Source of the DNA: Rhipicephalus microplus
Lineage: Eukaryota; Arthropoda; Arachnida; Ixodida; Ixodidae
Length of the DNA stretch: 64,000 nucleotides
Assembly (NCBI RefSeq): GCF_043290135.1
Contig: NC_134705.1
Coordinates: forward strand, 94,629,239-94,693,238
Reading direction: 5' to 3'
Part shown: positions 12,437 through 25,554 of the stretch, piece after piece
How the letters are laid out: the number at the start of each line of letters is the position of its first letter
Position numbering within the stretch: position 1 is the stretch's first letter
Position numbers and translations under genes: made by a program
The notes under the pieces: generated by a model
What the model was told of the DNA's origin: nothing
The model's input: only the letters and a program-made list of their open reading frames with translations
Database searches by the model: none

Positions 12437-12774
12437 ATCTCTTGAGTCAAGGTCGTGGGATGTGCCCATAGTATAGCAACTGATTTTGATATACGTTGAA
12501 ATACACGGCGATAGCAATTATCTCGACATTATTAGTGCATTTTTTTTCCTTTGCCGTCATGTTCCGTGATAAGCCGCAATAAATAACACACCCGGCACCG
12601 CGTATGTCCGTGGCCGAGTAAAGCGTGTGAGTGCTGGTGACGAACATGGCTGAAGCAGTGATCAAGCCGGCCAACTCCCAGTTAGACTCACAATCTTTAT
12701 TTCGCCGACGCATTTCCGTCACAAAAATACGTCACAAAAGTCTTGCTAGAACTAGGAATAAAATATTTTTCTAA

Positions 12775-13461
12775 AGAATGGTCCCGTATCTGTCTGTAAC
12801 ACGGCAAATGTCGTCGAAAGACGATAGTTTTACTTGCGTCTGGAGAAAGTGAACAAAACGTTTATTTGATGTTCTGGGCAAAAAAAAATGGTTAATGGCA
12901 TTTTAGAGCCGCTGCGTTAGAGTGCCTCGAGCATGCAACGGAGGCGACCGAGCGCATCAAGTCACGTCACACATGAGGCATGGGCGCTATCTGGCAGTCA
13001 TCTTGGAAAACGAAGCTTGTGCGCCCTGCGCGCCCGTCTCGGAGGTGATAAGGTGTAGAACGCAAGACGACGGGTAGGTGCCACCACCGTGTCGTCTTAG
13101 CTAAGCGTTGGAAACATTTGCCGTTTCGTGCAAGCGTTGACTAGTCAGTACAACGTGATAAACGCTATGGTCCTTGTAATTACTTATGTATGCTTTTTAT
13201 AGTAAGAGACACACATAAAGCATATTGACGTGTTGTTATGGTGCCTCAGATATGCGCAATAATTGATTTTTAATTGATAATCGCATAAGTTTGAACGCCG
13301 AAGCTTGAGCAATATTGGTGAGCGCTGCGTATGGGGTTGGCTGTTTGGAGTATCGTTTGGCCACTTTGGTACAGTTTAGGGTACCTTTAAGGGCAGACAA
13401 ACAGATAGACAGACCAAAATTTTTGCGTCGAAGGTTTCCAAGATAGACTATCGTCTTTGAA
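12775..13461 (+). repeat. Dispersed repeat family beta, copy 1
   Basis: This matches the reverse complement of 25,555-26,230 over nearly its whole length, starting at the shared CCCGTATnTG block and ending at ATCGTCTTT. There is no convincing coding capacity. Similarity stops sharply at both ends, as expected for a mobile element, but no TIR or clear target duplication was found. Confidence 0.75.
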
Positions 13462-14804
13462 AAGTCGGTGTAGGTACTACTCCTCAACATATTTTCATGA
13501 AATCGATTCCTGCAATGCGCGTAATCGCTTAATTTCTTACAAAATTGTTTCATACGCGTTCGCTGATAAAAGACCGTGAACAAACAACTTGCTTGGGAGA
13601 GTTTGTAGTGCTTCACGGAAAACCTTCACAGCACTGTAAACAAGGAAAGACAAAAAAGAGGAGACAGTACGAGCGCTGACTTCAAATTGAATTTACTAAA
13701 GTGAAAAGGTAAAAACACATCAAATAGAGTACATTAGCCAATGATTACGCAGACGGCGAAAAAAAAACTCACGAAAAGCACCAACATTCAGTGTGTTATG
13801 ACACTTGATTTCCCCAATAGACTCAATTCGCCCTCTACGAGACTCAGTGAAGGTTGGCTGACACATACCTTGCCTTTCTTCGACGAGAGAGGCTTCGACA
13901 ATCTCAAGTGATAGTTTATTGTCATGTGTTCAAATCCAAAATCACAACAATGTAATGCAAGCTGGGAATACGACGTGCCTTTAAGCAAGCTGGGGTGCTC
14001 TGTGACATTACCTTCGTGACCCGGCCCTACCGTTAAACATTACACCACCTACTCTCGAATGCAACGGGCTGCACGGCATGCCGATGTTCGGGGTGGTATT
14101 AGTCTAACGTTTAACGTTTCTTCGCGGGCAAGAGGAGAACGGGAGAGGAAGGACTATTAGTGCGAAATCAGCGACACCTGTTCCCGACCGCGCGAAACAA
14201 TGCGCCGCACCGCGGTGCATTCCCACGCCTCTGCACGACGGTATAGCCACCGCCTCGAGCCACCCGAAATAACCGAGGCAATTAAGGACACCACCGGGCA
14301 ATCATTTTTGAGAACACAGCTAGCTCTCAACCCCTCGTTCCCCCCTCCTCTTCCTTCGTTTCCTTTACTGTGCTCGTCAATGCCTTGCCATTTCCATTCC
14401 GTACCGGATACCGTAGCAAAGTGTCTATTAAAACAGCCTTCGTTCCACACATTGTGTTGCGCGTGGAAAAAGGCGGGATGAAGCGAAAAAAACTTTTATT
14501 TTTCGACCGGTTGCATGTGCTTAAAACAGTCGGGCAGTGAAGCTGTAAGCGTGTAGTTTCTAATTACGTAGATTAGATACTTACGTATACTCACGTAAGC
14601 CTCTACTTAATTTATTAAAGTGACATTGCATTGCTCTCCCGGATCGTTTTGCTGATCTTTTTGTTTGGTCATGATCATCACCTTAATCAACGTCATTATC
14701 TCTTTGAACACGTTCATCATTGTAATTAATTTTTGGTTATAGATATAGTTATCATCTCTCTTTTCTTGTGACGTGACTTGTGTGAGACCTTTTGAAACTG
14801 GTGC
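13462..14804. other. Unassigned DNA
   Basis: A more GC-rich patch at about 14,100-14,300 has short open frames on both strands and no recognisable motif. No mobile element is supported. Confidence 0.35.
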
Positions 14805-14955
14805 TGGTGCTACTACTACTATTACTATTACTATTATTACTGGTAATGCTTCTCCTAATACAACTTCGTCTCCTACTATTACTCTTACTGCTACCACTAA
14901 TACTACTAGTGCTAATGTTTATTACTATTACTAACTTTTACTAGTATTACTCCTA
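14805..14955. repeat. Degenerate ACT/ATT trinucleotide tract
   Basis: ACT, ATT, CCT and GCT triplets alternate in phase for about 150 bp with many point differences. This looks like an old, decayed trinucleotide microsatellite. Confidence 0.8.
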
Positions 14956-16442
14956 CCACTTCTCCTACTACCCGTACGAGTATATGATTACGGCAAAGAG
15001 CAGTGAGACTGCTTCACTTTGACTGAAAGGTAAAGAAAGGGTCTGGGGTTGGCTGTAGAAGGCTGGGTGCAACACTATAAATTCTTCTCAACTCATACAC
15101 GGGCGATCCTCAGAAGCAAATGATTCTTGATGAAGAAGGAGGACGAGGAGCGGCACAGTTAATCCATGAGCTTCTATGATTAGAGAGCCCGGAGGCTTGG
15201 TAACAGGTCTTGTAGGCGTCTTCAGTGATGCTGGTCTTTGGTAGAACGGTGAGGGCAAGGCGACAAAGTCCAAATAAAGCTGAGGTGGGTGGGTGGGAAA
15301 GGAGGAAGAGAAGAGAAGGCAAATGAGGTCAACCACAGGTCTTCCTGCCTTCAAGTTTCGAAAAGGAAAGGCCGCCTCAATGCCGCGTTGCCTTAGACGC
15401 CCGTGCGCTAATGGGTTCGTAACGATGTAACGGCGTGCTAACGGGTTTACGGTCGGCAGTTTCGTTCGTGAGCTTTCGCGAGCTTACAAAGGCGCTGCTC
15501 GTTGCCTGGGTGGCATTCACGTGGGTGGCCTGCTTGGGTGCGTGTATTCGCCTCATCGTAACAAGTTAGATCTACTTTTTTTTCCTCTTCGATACACCAG
15601 TATTATTAAAAGGTGCATTCAGATAAGCTGTATCGCTTTCTTTTTTCATAGACGTGCTGTTTCGTCTGGATTGCATCTTGCGCGTTAATCTTGAGCAACG
15701 TCATTGCTTATTACCGACACTATTCTGTGGTAGCAATTTTCGTCAAAATACAGTTAAACGTCTAAATCGCAAACTAATGGCCTCATAACAAAATATTCTG
15801 GCTATGCATTGTAGGACGTGTGGATGCACTCTAATTTGTAACCAGTGTGTCGTCTTGGGTCGCAGTCATACACAGCTGACATGGGAAATTATTGGACGAA
15901 CGCTATCGCAAAATGTGCGAAGTTGCGTGTGAGTACGCCGTTTGTGGCCTTATCTCAAAAGGAGCTCAATTTCCTAGAGCGTGGACAGTGAAGTGTTGAT
16001 AGGATTATTATTTGAGATCAGATCTCAAGTAGGTTTCCTTGGTAGAGTGTGCGGTGCCACACGCGTACGGTTGTGTCTTGTGCGCTGCGTCCCGTGGAAT
16101 GAGCTTTATAATGTGTTGTAAGGGTACGCAATTACCAAGAGTTGGAAGTTTGCGCTGGCACTGTCATCTGTTTTTTTTTCCATTCTTGACTGCATAGCAT
16201 CTTTTCTTCAAGCTAATACTGAGCTTTTCTCAAGCAATATCGTTTTATCATGCACCAACTCACCCAGTCAGCAGTACTTGTTGATATCATTAACCCAAGT
16301 CACGGAATTTACCACCCCTAGCAAAGATCAAAGAGAGTAGTCAACAATCTGTAAACAATAAAGTCTTGCGTTGCCGTATTCTTCAATCATGCCTACACCG
16401 GACGATATTAGGCGTAAACACAGACGCACACAAAAAACAATC

Positions 16443-16445
<3 letters not shown>
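14956..16445. other. Unassigned DNA
   Basis: No gene, tandem array or mobile element is supported in this interval. Open frames are short and overlap on both strands. Confidence 0.4.

Positions 16446-16477
<32 letters not shown>
16446..16477. repeat. (TA)n microsatellite, short
   Basis: This is a 32-bp TA run. It is separated from a much longer TA array by about 140 bp that includes a small perfect hairpin (GGGAGG / CCTCCC) near 16,586-16,600. Confidence 0.95.
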
Positions 16478-16480
<3 letters not shown>

Positions 16481-16616
16481 GGAGTAATAATTCAATGGGC
16501 CCGTTAGTATTCGTGAAGGTAATGGGATATAGCACAACGGGAGCGTTGTCAACAAAGATAAATATATTTATTTCCCAACAGTTTCGGGAGGGGTCCTCCC
16601 TTCATCAGGGGATGAG

Positions 16617-16765
<149 letters not shown>

Positions 16766-16938
16766 GGAGCAGGTACACATACGAGAGAGTCAGTCACAAG
16801 CGTCAGGAAATGAATGAAGTATAGACAAGCATAAGGCGCTTTTAAGGGCCGGAGAAATCACACAATCCATAAGAATAATCATTACGAACTACGTCAGCAC
16901 TCCCAAAACAACATTGATAGTATAAACTGATGCGAGTG

Positions 16939-17056
16939 GGGTGCACGTTAAAGAACCTCAGGTGGTCTAAATTTCTCGAGTCCTCTACTACCACTACGGT
17001 GACTCTCATAATCATATAGCGGTTCGGGAACGATAAATCCCACATATGAATCAACA
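16939..17056 (+). mobile_element. Ruka-like SINE, 5'-truncated
   Basis: The 3' half of Ruka is present on the plus strand, with about 15% divergence by eye. Near-perfect 10-bp flanks GATGCGAGTG (16,929-16,938) and GATACGAGTG (17,057-17,066) look like the target-site duplication. Confidence 0.85.
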
Positions 17057-17296
17057 GATACGAGTGTTGAGCAGCAAGATCACTGTCGAGAACACAGAAT
17101 CTGAGCACTGCATAGGACAAATGTTTGAAGCAATAAAACACTGTGTAGGCCATAAAAGATAGATGCAAGAGATCAAGTAAAAAGAACAAAAAATTCGGCA
17201 GATCACACGTACCTGGGAATCGACGTTATGCGAAGCATGCGGAGGGAAAGTGACCATGTCGCAATTTTTGTGTATTGAGAACAAGTCATGAAATGA

Positions 17297-17504
<208 letters not shown>

Positions 17505-18255
17505 TAATTTTGCACGCGGAGACATATGTGGAAGTGTTCCAGATGTTTATATAGCAAATTGTTTGCAATTTTGCAGCGATACCAACAGGAACATGCGTAT
17601 TAGCTACACCAGAAACTGATAGGAAGCGCTGATGTTCGACAGAATGGTGGCCCTGGACACTGCTACATAAATAAACTTCAGCGTATGGCAACTAACCACA
17701 ATTGACGTTAACCAGACGGGACGGCTGTATCAAAGGAGTACATATGTAAGGTTTATGAAATTGGGTATGCAGCACTGCAACCACAAATAGACGCTATCTT
17801 CGTTTCACGAAGATGGTGTCTATTTGAAAAGTAGTTCGCAGACCTGGCGTAGCTGTGTGATAAAATATTTCATTACCACACAAAATGCTTGGGTTCGATT
17901 CCAGCTGGGACCCTGACATTTATTCTTTGCATTTGTTGGGTCGACGCTACCAATGTCGGGTATTTCTCAACGCTCACGCGTTTAAATTGCCCATGTGTGT
18001 TCTCGTCGTTCCTGGGTAGATAATAGGTGTCAATCACCCGTGGCACATACCCGCATACCAGCGGCACATACCCGCCCCTGTGTAAGCGCCTCTGTCCTGC
18101 GTGAAGTGTTTGACAACGTACGTGACAGGATTGCGACACTATTCATGTCTCGATCAGCGCGTCATATTTGTCAAACCATCTTACCCTCTCATGCTAATTT
18201 TGGTTCACGCAAAGTTAAAGGGGTGACCACGAGAGCGCCCGAACGTAAGCGGCTA

Positions 18256-18379
<124 letters not shown>

Positions 18380-18821
18380 CGCTCAACGTCGCCGAAGTCC
18401 GCTAAGAAAAGCTTCGCATTTAAAAAGTGAGCGTCGAAGCAAATATCAAAGGCACAGGTTACGGACGGACAGATACTACAAGAACAAAGAACAAAACTCT
18501 ACTAGTCACTGAAGTGTCAATGTCAAATGTGCAGACAAACGCAGCATGCACACGTTGCATGTACAGATCAATGAAAAAAAACATCATCAAGTGAACCGAG
18601 GGGAAGGACCTTTAGTGCATAATTGCGATGAACATTGCTAGAAAGGAAGCGCGTTCGACGCTCTAGTTGAGGACAGAGTGCAAAGTGTTGAGCTTGTTAG
18701 TGAGATAAGGCTCACAAATTTCTCCATCATGACGAGTTTTAAACCAAGACTATGGTATTGTGGCCTTGATATTTGTAAAGCAGCACCCTGGCATCAGGAC
18801 ATGTTTTGACTGCGGAAGGAC

Positions 18822-19249
18822 ATGTTTGACTGCGATGCTCTAACCACTGAGCTATCACAGCGGCCTTCCCTCCATCCACTTTTTTTGGGTTTATATGTGA
18901 ATTTAGAAGTAGGTGTGATTCCTGCTCACGGCTGGTTATTTTTTCATCCACTTTTCTTTCTTCTTTCTTCTTATTTACATTCCATTGGTTCTAATAACTT
19001 CACCTGTACATTCCTTGGCTATAATGCCTGTTAGATCTCATTAATATTGTGTTAAAACACGGAAAAACGAGCCCTTAGGTATACACTTCTTTCCCTTATT
19101 TCACAGAACGAGGGTCTCGTACTGGCAGACTTGGTGTGTTTAGGTTTTATAAAAGGGATAATTAATCAGCTGCCCGCTCATAATAAGTTCACGTGCTACG
19201 TGACGCCAAACATGCGCTTAAAAGAGTAGTTCACACTCGTCACTTGCCT
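18822..19249 (+). repeat. tRNA-like tandem unit 1, with inverted 5' half
   Basis: This is the first of three tandem units with a period of about 464 bp. The right part (GATTCCTGCTCACGGCTGG onward) is colinear with unit 2. The stretch 18,833-18,917 is instead the reverse complement of unit 2 positions 19,269-19,354, so the 5' half of the unit, including the tRNA A-box, is inverted at a clean junction. Confidence 0.85.
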
Positions 19250-19325
19250 TATAGATGGCGCTGACTGTCACACCTACTTCTAAATTCACATATAAACCCC
19301 AAAAAAAGTGGATGGAGGGAAGGCC

Positions 19326-19398
19326 GCTGTGATAGCTCAGTGGTTAGAGCATCGAACGCGTTATTCGAAGGTCGTAGGTTCGATTCCTGCTCACGGCT
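19326..19398 (+). tRNA. tRNA-like sequence with full cloverleaf (probable SINE head)
   Basis: The 73 nt fold into a complete cloverleaf. The acceptor arms GCTGTGA and TCACGGC pair at all seven positions (one G-U). The D stem is GCTC/GAGC, the anticodon stem TCGAA/TTCGA, and the T stem GTAGG/CCTGC closes a TTCGATT loop. The anticodon loop CGCGTTA has G where a functional tRNA has U33, and the formal anticodon CGT would read Thr ACG. The missing U33 and the setting inside a dispersed repeat argue for a tRNA-derived SINE head and against a working tRNA gene, although A and B boxes suitable for Pol III are present. Confidence 0.45.
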
Positions 19399-19403
19399 GG
19401 TTA

Positions 19404-19409
19404 TTTTTT
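19404..19409 (+). terminator. Pol III-type T run
   Basis: A run of six T residues starts six nucleotides after the tRNA-like sequence, where an RNA polymerase III terminator would be expected. The same T run follows the head remnant of unit 1, while in unit 3 it is broken to TTTATT. Confidence 0.5.
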
Positions 19410-19711
19410 CATCCACTTTTCTTTCTTCTTTCTTCTTGTTTACATTCCCTTGGTTCTAATAACTTCCCCTGTACATTCCTTGGCATTAATGTCTGTTAGA
19501 TCTCATTAAAATTGTGTTAAAACACGAAAAAACGAGCCCTTAGGTATACACTTCTTTCCCTTATTTCATTGAACGAGGGTCTCGTACTGGCAGACTTGGT
19601 GTGTTTAGGTTGTATAAGAGGGACAATTAATCAGCTGCCCGCTCATAATAAGTTCACGTGCTACGTGACGCCAAACATGCGAATAAGAGTGTTTTCACAC
19701 ACGTTGTTTGG

Positions 19712-19922
19712 CTTATAGATGGCGCTGACTGTCACACCTACTTCTAAATTCACATAGAAACCCAAAAAAAGTGGATGGGGGCAAGGCCGCTGAGGTAGCT
19801 CTGTGGTTAGAGCATCTTCCTGCTCACGGCTGGTTATTTATTCATCTACTTTTCTTTCTTATTCACATTCCATTGGTTCTAAGAACTTCCCCTGTACTTT
19901 CCTTGGCATTACTGTCTGTTAG

Positions 19923-19927
<5 letters not shown>
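19712..19927 (+). repeat. tRNA-like tandem unit 3, truncated
   Basis: The unit begins like unit 2 but lacks about 30 bp of the tRNA-like middle: GAGCATC joins directly to TTCCTGCTCACGG. It is cut off on the right by a TA microsatellite. Confidence 0.85.

Positions 19928-19969
<42 letters not shown>
19928..19969. repeat. (TA)n microsatellite
   Basis: A 42-bp TA run ends the tandem tRNA-like array. Confidence 0.97.
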
Positions 19970-19972
<3 letters not shown>

Positions 19973-21849
19973 CACCATGCAGGTTATGGGGACAGCTATT
20001 TCACAGTGGTGAGCCACCATTTGTTTGGTGCGTTAACAAAAAAAAACATTTATGTGACCAAAAAAGACGTTGGCTAAAATTTGGCTGGTTTCGACAGCAG
20101 TCCCACATTCTACGTATTGAACGTAAATCCTAGGTATTGGTTCACGCATGACGCAAGAAAGTCGGCATAGGATGACTCGGGCGAACGCATTACCAATGCA
20201 TAAGTTAAACACAAAAATATAGAAAGGTCTATGCAGTGCCGGTTCATTTTTTATTCACGTTATCAACGTACGCCGAGGAGGCCCTTGTGGAGTCTTCTCG
20301 TGAGCCCCACTTGGAAGAGACGAATAAGCTCCTGCGAACATATCCTAGACTATGGATGAGCCAGTCGCCGAGGAAGATAGCGAGGCCCACAAGCCTGTAT
20401 AGCTTCGATTGCATGCAAATCCCTGCAAATCTCATCGAGCCTTCTCCGGTCTTCAGAGAAGCTCGGATGACTACAGGAACAGCGAGACATTCTCGATAAA
20501 GGCCGTTGGGGGCAGTAAAAATAAATGTTACTCAATTCACTAGGTTAATGCCAACCGGAAAAGAACAACTAGCAGAAGCGTCATCCCAACAGCAACTCTT
20601 TTCGTGATTGAATTATTCTTTTGTTTTAATGCTGAATCTTCTCAGAAGTTGAAAGTTTTAGAAGGCTAATAGAGAAGCTGTTCCAGAATGGCTTCTTGGT
20701 TATTCTTTGCACATGAACATAAAAAAGAAAGGTGAGCCAGGCTTATACAATGCCTAAAGAAGACGCACAGTGCCCCATAATAGAATTTCTGTTTGTTTGC
20801 TTTGTGGTCATGTGTTTCTGTTTTGTCCTAGTATGAATCGGTCGTGCCCACTACCAAGAACTTTATAATAATATAATGAGATAACACACCGCCTACTGTT
20901 AACGAGAGCGCAAAACAACAACAACAGCAACGCAGTGAAGGAAAAGATAGATCTGGCAACTATTTACAACAGCATCTATAACAGCAATGAAAAAAAAAGC
21001 GAGGTTGATATCTTCGTTATAAAAGGTAATAGGTGACTGGTGTATTTACATGAGCATGATTGATTGTTCATTCTATACTGATGTTTGAGGGCTGGCAAAT
21101 TGTCTACTGGTGCTGCACGGCTCAAGAACCACTTCGGATAGATGCGACCCACTTCGGTCACGCTGCGGGTTAGCCCCAGACGGTCACGCCCAAACCCTTC
21201 TCTTCCACGCCAGCAACCAAGGTCCCCGAGAAAAGCAGATTGTGCGCAGATATAGGGCGCGTTTTCGGTGGCTCAAAAATGAGTGTCCTTAGCGCATTGG
21301 GTTGAGTGCACGCCTCCTATAGTAGCGAGCAAATAGTCTGTTGGTTTAGATTCACCAAATAAATGAAAGATTTTTCGGTCTTATCTCTGTCAGCAGCATT
21401 TCGCTCAGATATATCTGGTACGGTAGTACGTCACTGAAATCTCGGTGGGTACCGATTTAAAACACGTTCGTTACAAAAAAAAATATATACCACCTCCCTC
21501 TAAAGGGAACCTTGTGTAGATGCGAAGCAGCGGGAAATAAGTCTCACACCAGCGGTGGCGTTGACGCTGGCGCTCATCGCGGCGGTGCGCAGGACAGAAA
21601 CCTGGGGAGGGGCAAAGCACGCAGTGATGGAGCGGTATTTCCTACTGAAATATGCCAATCACTGCTGATGGGTAATCAGAAACAGATGGCCACCATTGGA
21701 CATAGAGACCCGCCGTCTGCTTTTAGTTAATACGCTAGCTGAGAATTTTAATTGTTCTACAACGCACACAAGAAATCTCCCACCAGCACTGCGTTAGAGG
21801 CCAAGATTGAGTACCTCTATATACGCGAGCACTCAGTTTTTAAACGCGA
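19970..21849. other. Unassigned DNA with a weak tRNA-like patch
   Basis: An 87-codon frame at 20,236-20,499 has no recognisable domain. Near 21,280-21,360 there is a weak tRNA-like stretch (TTAGCGCATTGGGTTGAGTG, then GGTTTAGATTC) followed by A-rich DNA, possibly a decayed SINE. Nothing else is supported. Confidence 0.3.
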
Positions 21850-22599
<750 letters not shown>

Positions 22600-22600
<1 letters not shown>

Positions 22601-23240
22601 GCGCGTTTTACCGTGTACGGTGTCCCTCCGTCGCGAAAAGAGGCTGACGCAGTGTTGTCTGGGTAACGCGTTGGCGCGAAATACAGCATGTCGCATTTCG
22701 CACCGGTTGTCGTCGGGCCGCGTCGACGGACGCCGGTCATGCCACGCGTCAGACTATAGAGTGCTCGCGTTTTGCTATTGCAGCGTCGCTGTGCCTAGCG
22801 TGCGCGCGCGTCAACGCAACATTGGATTGTATTGGGCCCTTCATGATGCACTCGCGGCCATTTTGCTAGCTCCACATATACCAAATATGTGTTAAGTGAC
22901 GTCAGTGGTTTACAGTATATGACTGGTCAAAACATGATAATCCTGAAGCGCGTGTCACGTAAGAACATGGCAACATACCACGCTTATAACGTACTCGCGG
23001 TCTTTTCGCTAGCTCCACAAATACTAAATTTGGTATCACGAGACTAGAATAGATGACGAAGGTAAACGATACATCCAAACATAATAATCATGACACGGAA
23101 GTCATTTATGGCATCATTCACCTGCACCTCGTAACGTTATACTGATTTCAAATTGACATATCAACCTTTTTAATTCGTGCTTCACATTTCATCGATTCCC
23201 ACTGTACGTGGGATCTGTCCATTTTTCAACGAATAAACTG
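22600..23240 (+). repeat. Satellite-like repeat family delta, copy 1
   Basis: A CpG-rich leader of about 240 bp (with TCCCTCCGTC and GCGTCGCTGTGCC) is followed by two degenerate tandem units containing CATGATAATC and GCTAGCTCCACA, and a tail with CATCGATTCCCACTGTAC. The same order of parts is found at 60,597-61,243. There is no coding capacity beyond short chance frames. Confidence 0.75.
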
Positions 23241-24189
23241 GATAACACGCGCTGTGTGCGTTCGCGTTGCGAGGTGAGAGAGAGTTAGCGTAGGAAAGCA
23301 AAGAGAGGGAGGGAACGTGCATGCGCAATGGAAGTGTAATATCGGTGGGAAGGACGCATAGAGCAGAGATGGGGGTAGCGTGCGTAGGCTATCAGACACT
23401 GCATGCGTAGGCATTGCCAGGAGAAGGAGAGGGAGCGTAGGAGAGGAGAAATGGAATGTGCATACTCAAGCATAGCTTAGCGCGACTGTAATCACGCTTG
23501 GAGGTATGCCTAAAGGTGAAAGAGGATGGAGCGAGCGACGGCGAGGCAAGAGAGGGGATTAGGGAGAGGGAGGAGCGCAAATGTGCTCTAAGGGTGGTCA
23601 CGCCGCACACTGGATTGTGCTCGGCCGTTGGGCTGTTCGCATCTAAAAAAAAAAAAATCCCCGAAGATTACGAGACTCTCTTTAGCCGAATCGTGGGCTC
23701 CACCAAGTGTGGGGACATGACTAACGGTGAAGTTTTGACTATCAGGAGTTGTAGCAATGTAACAATCGTTATATGTTGCCACATGAAATGTCAGGGCACG
23801 AGTGCTAGACACACTACAGTGTGTATTGCAGTTCTCACGAGCAAAATGAAACCTGGGCTGCCTCGTTGTGACACGCGAAGACGCCTGCTGTGCTCCTGCC
23901 CACCCTGCATGCGCAGGGGCTCCGACCAAGGAGCTAGGGCACTTTACAGAGGAGGAAAGCGAGGTTAAAGCCAGTGGCTGGTGAAATCAAAACATGTTCA
24001 CTCTCTGACGTCCTTCTCCGTTCAATTGCCTACGCTTACGCTGACGCCAATCGTGATGCTGCTCAACACAGGGATGGGCGTCAGAGAGCTTCACCATAGA
24101 AAAAATTGTTCGTGGGCAAGTGTAACATTCGAGCAGTTAAAATAAAGTTATCGCAGTCAGTGGTATTGAAAACGTATTTGTCGTGCTTC
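23241..24189. other. Unassigned, partly purine-rich DNA
   Basis: The plus strand at 23,270-23,590 is strongly purine-rich (GAGAG and GGGAG runs). A 156-codon frame at 23,498-23,968 passes through a poly-A stretch and has no recognised motif. No gene is supported. Confidence 0.35.
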
Positions 24190-24600
24190 GGGCTTGAAGA
24201 ACATTTGTTCGAAAAATTTGGCAGATCCGAAGTACCATGCAAATCGATGTTACGCGAAGTAAAAGGAGGAAATATTGCCGTAAATGTATTACTTTTTTGA
24301 ACCGAACGTTACCAAATGACGGCAAAGATATGTACAAATGTTGTACGCAAACATGAGTTGAACTGTCACAAAAGTTAGATATATCACGAGTTGTTTATCC
24401 CACAGTTTTGTAAATATATGACAACAGAAACGTAGGTGTTACCAACAGGAGTGGTAGACTGATATGTAGCGTTGGGATTGCGAGTATGGCAGCCCGCAAT
24501 AGTGATAAATAGACCGACTTCAGTGGATAGCACTTAACTAATTACCTAACGTTAACCTGATATCACTCCTGTATCCAAGGTTCACATATGTAGTGTACAA
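24190..24600 (+). repeat. Gamma composite repeat, copy D, 5' part
   Basis: The blocks GAAAAATTTGGCAGATCC, ATCGATGTTACGCGAAG, TGACGGCAAAGATATGTAC and CTGTATCCAAGGTTCACATA correspond in order to the head and body of gamma copies A and C, with more divergence. It stops near 24,600 at the start of the alpha repeat. The matching 3' part resumes near 26,390. Confidence 0.6.
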
Positions 24601-25545
24601 AAAAAAAGTCGCAGCTTTGACGCAAACTGTGAAGCAATGAATGCGATAACAACGACTTGCAATGTCAAGCGAATAACGGCAAGCAAATCGAAATATGTCC
24701 CGCATTGCTCACGCACGTATGACGCACGAAATGTACCTACAGGTAAAAATGAACGCGGATAAGTGTCTCAGTTGTTCTTCGTCGCGTTTGAAAAGTGCGT
24801 CCTTTTCGCAAACGGACACTGTGCCGAGTGCAGTGACCTTTGTGCGCCGGGTAACCACAACATAATCTGTCCGATAAAAGACCAAGGTGTACGATTCTCT
24901 CAACCACGAGTTAAGTACAGGCATGCCTGAGCGTGCGTGTGCTTAACTCGTGGTGGGGAGAATCGTTGATGATTGATTGATTGATTTGTGGGGTTTAACG
25001 TCCCAAAACCACCATTTGATTATGAGAGACGCCGTAGTGGAGGGCTCCGGAAATTTTGACCACCTGGGGTTCTTTAACGTGCACCCAAATCTGAGTACAC
25101 GGGCCTCCAACATTTCCGCCTCCATCGGGAATGCAGCCGCCGCAGCCGGGAATCGAACCCGCGACCTGCGGGTCAGCAGCCGAGTACCTTAGCCACTAGA
25201 CCACTGCGGCGGGTATGTGGGGAAAATCGTGAGTACCCGTGAGTACCCGTGAGTAACTCGTGAGTGCCCCTTCGTGTGGCAAAGTACACGTCTGAAATGA
25301 ACGCATCAGCGCGCGCCGCCACGTCTTGCCAATTTGGCGACAAGCGCTCTTTGTAGAATCTCGCTGGTAATGCTGAAAACACGATAGTCCCCCGACATCG
25401 CCATCGCCAGCGGTAAGTGGTATATATAAATAGCTTGTCTTTTGAGTGATCAAGAAGATCCTCCTTCGTAACTCAGTGGCTAACACCACGCACTCACAAG
25501 CAAGAGGTCGGACGTTCAATTCCTTGCACCGGAGTCTATTTTTGG
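24600..25545 (+). repeat. Dispersed tRNA-box repeat (family alpha), copy 2, with Ruka inside
   Basis: This is colinear with the reverse complement of 42,838-43,790. The shared blocks are AAAAGTCGCAGCTTTGAC, TGACGCACGAAA, GCAGTGACCTTTGTGC, AAAGTACACGT, GGTAATGCTGAAAACAC, a TATATAAATAGCTTG box and a tRNA-like stretch near 25,468-25,536 (A-box-like GTAACTCAGTGGCTAAC, B-box-like GACGTTCAATTCC). A Ruka SINE interrupts it. Repeat beta starts about 10 bp downstream. Confidence 0.7.
24967..25216 (-). mobile_element. Ruka-like tRNA-derived SINE, full length
   Basis: This minus-strand copy has a complete tRNA-like head at its right end and an ATTG-type tail at the left. Target-site duplications of 14 bp, GTGGGGAGAATCGT (24,953-24,966) and GTGGGGAAAATCGT (25,217-25,230), differ at one base, indicating a moderately recent insertion into the alpha repeat. 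Confidence 0.93.
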
Positions 25546-25554
25546 ATTATTAAA

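Larger units (their letters stand above)
19250..19711 (+). repeat. tRNA-like tandem unit 2, complete
   Basis: This complete unit starts at CTTATAGATGGCGCTGACTG, carries the tRNA-like sequence and its T run, and then a 3' body with TTAGGTATACACTTCTTTCCC. I recall tRNA-derived repeats with this head as common in ticks. Its body ends where the next TATAGATGGCGCTGACTG begins. Confidence 0.85.
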
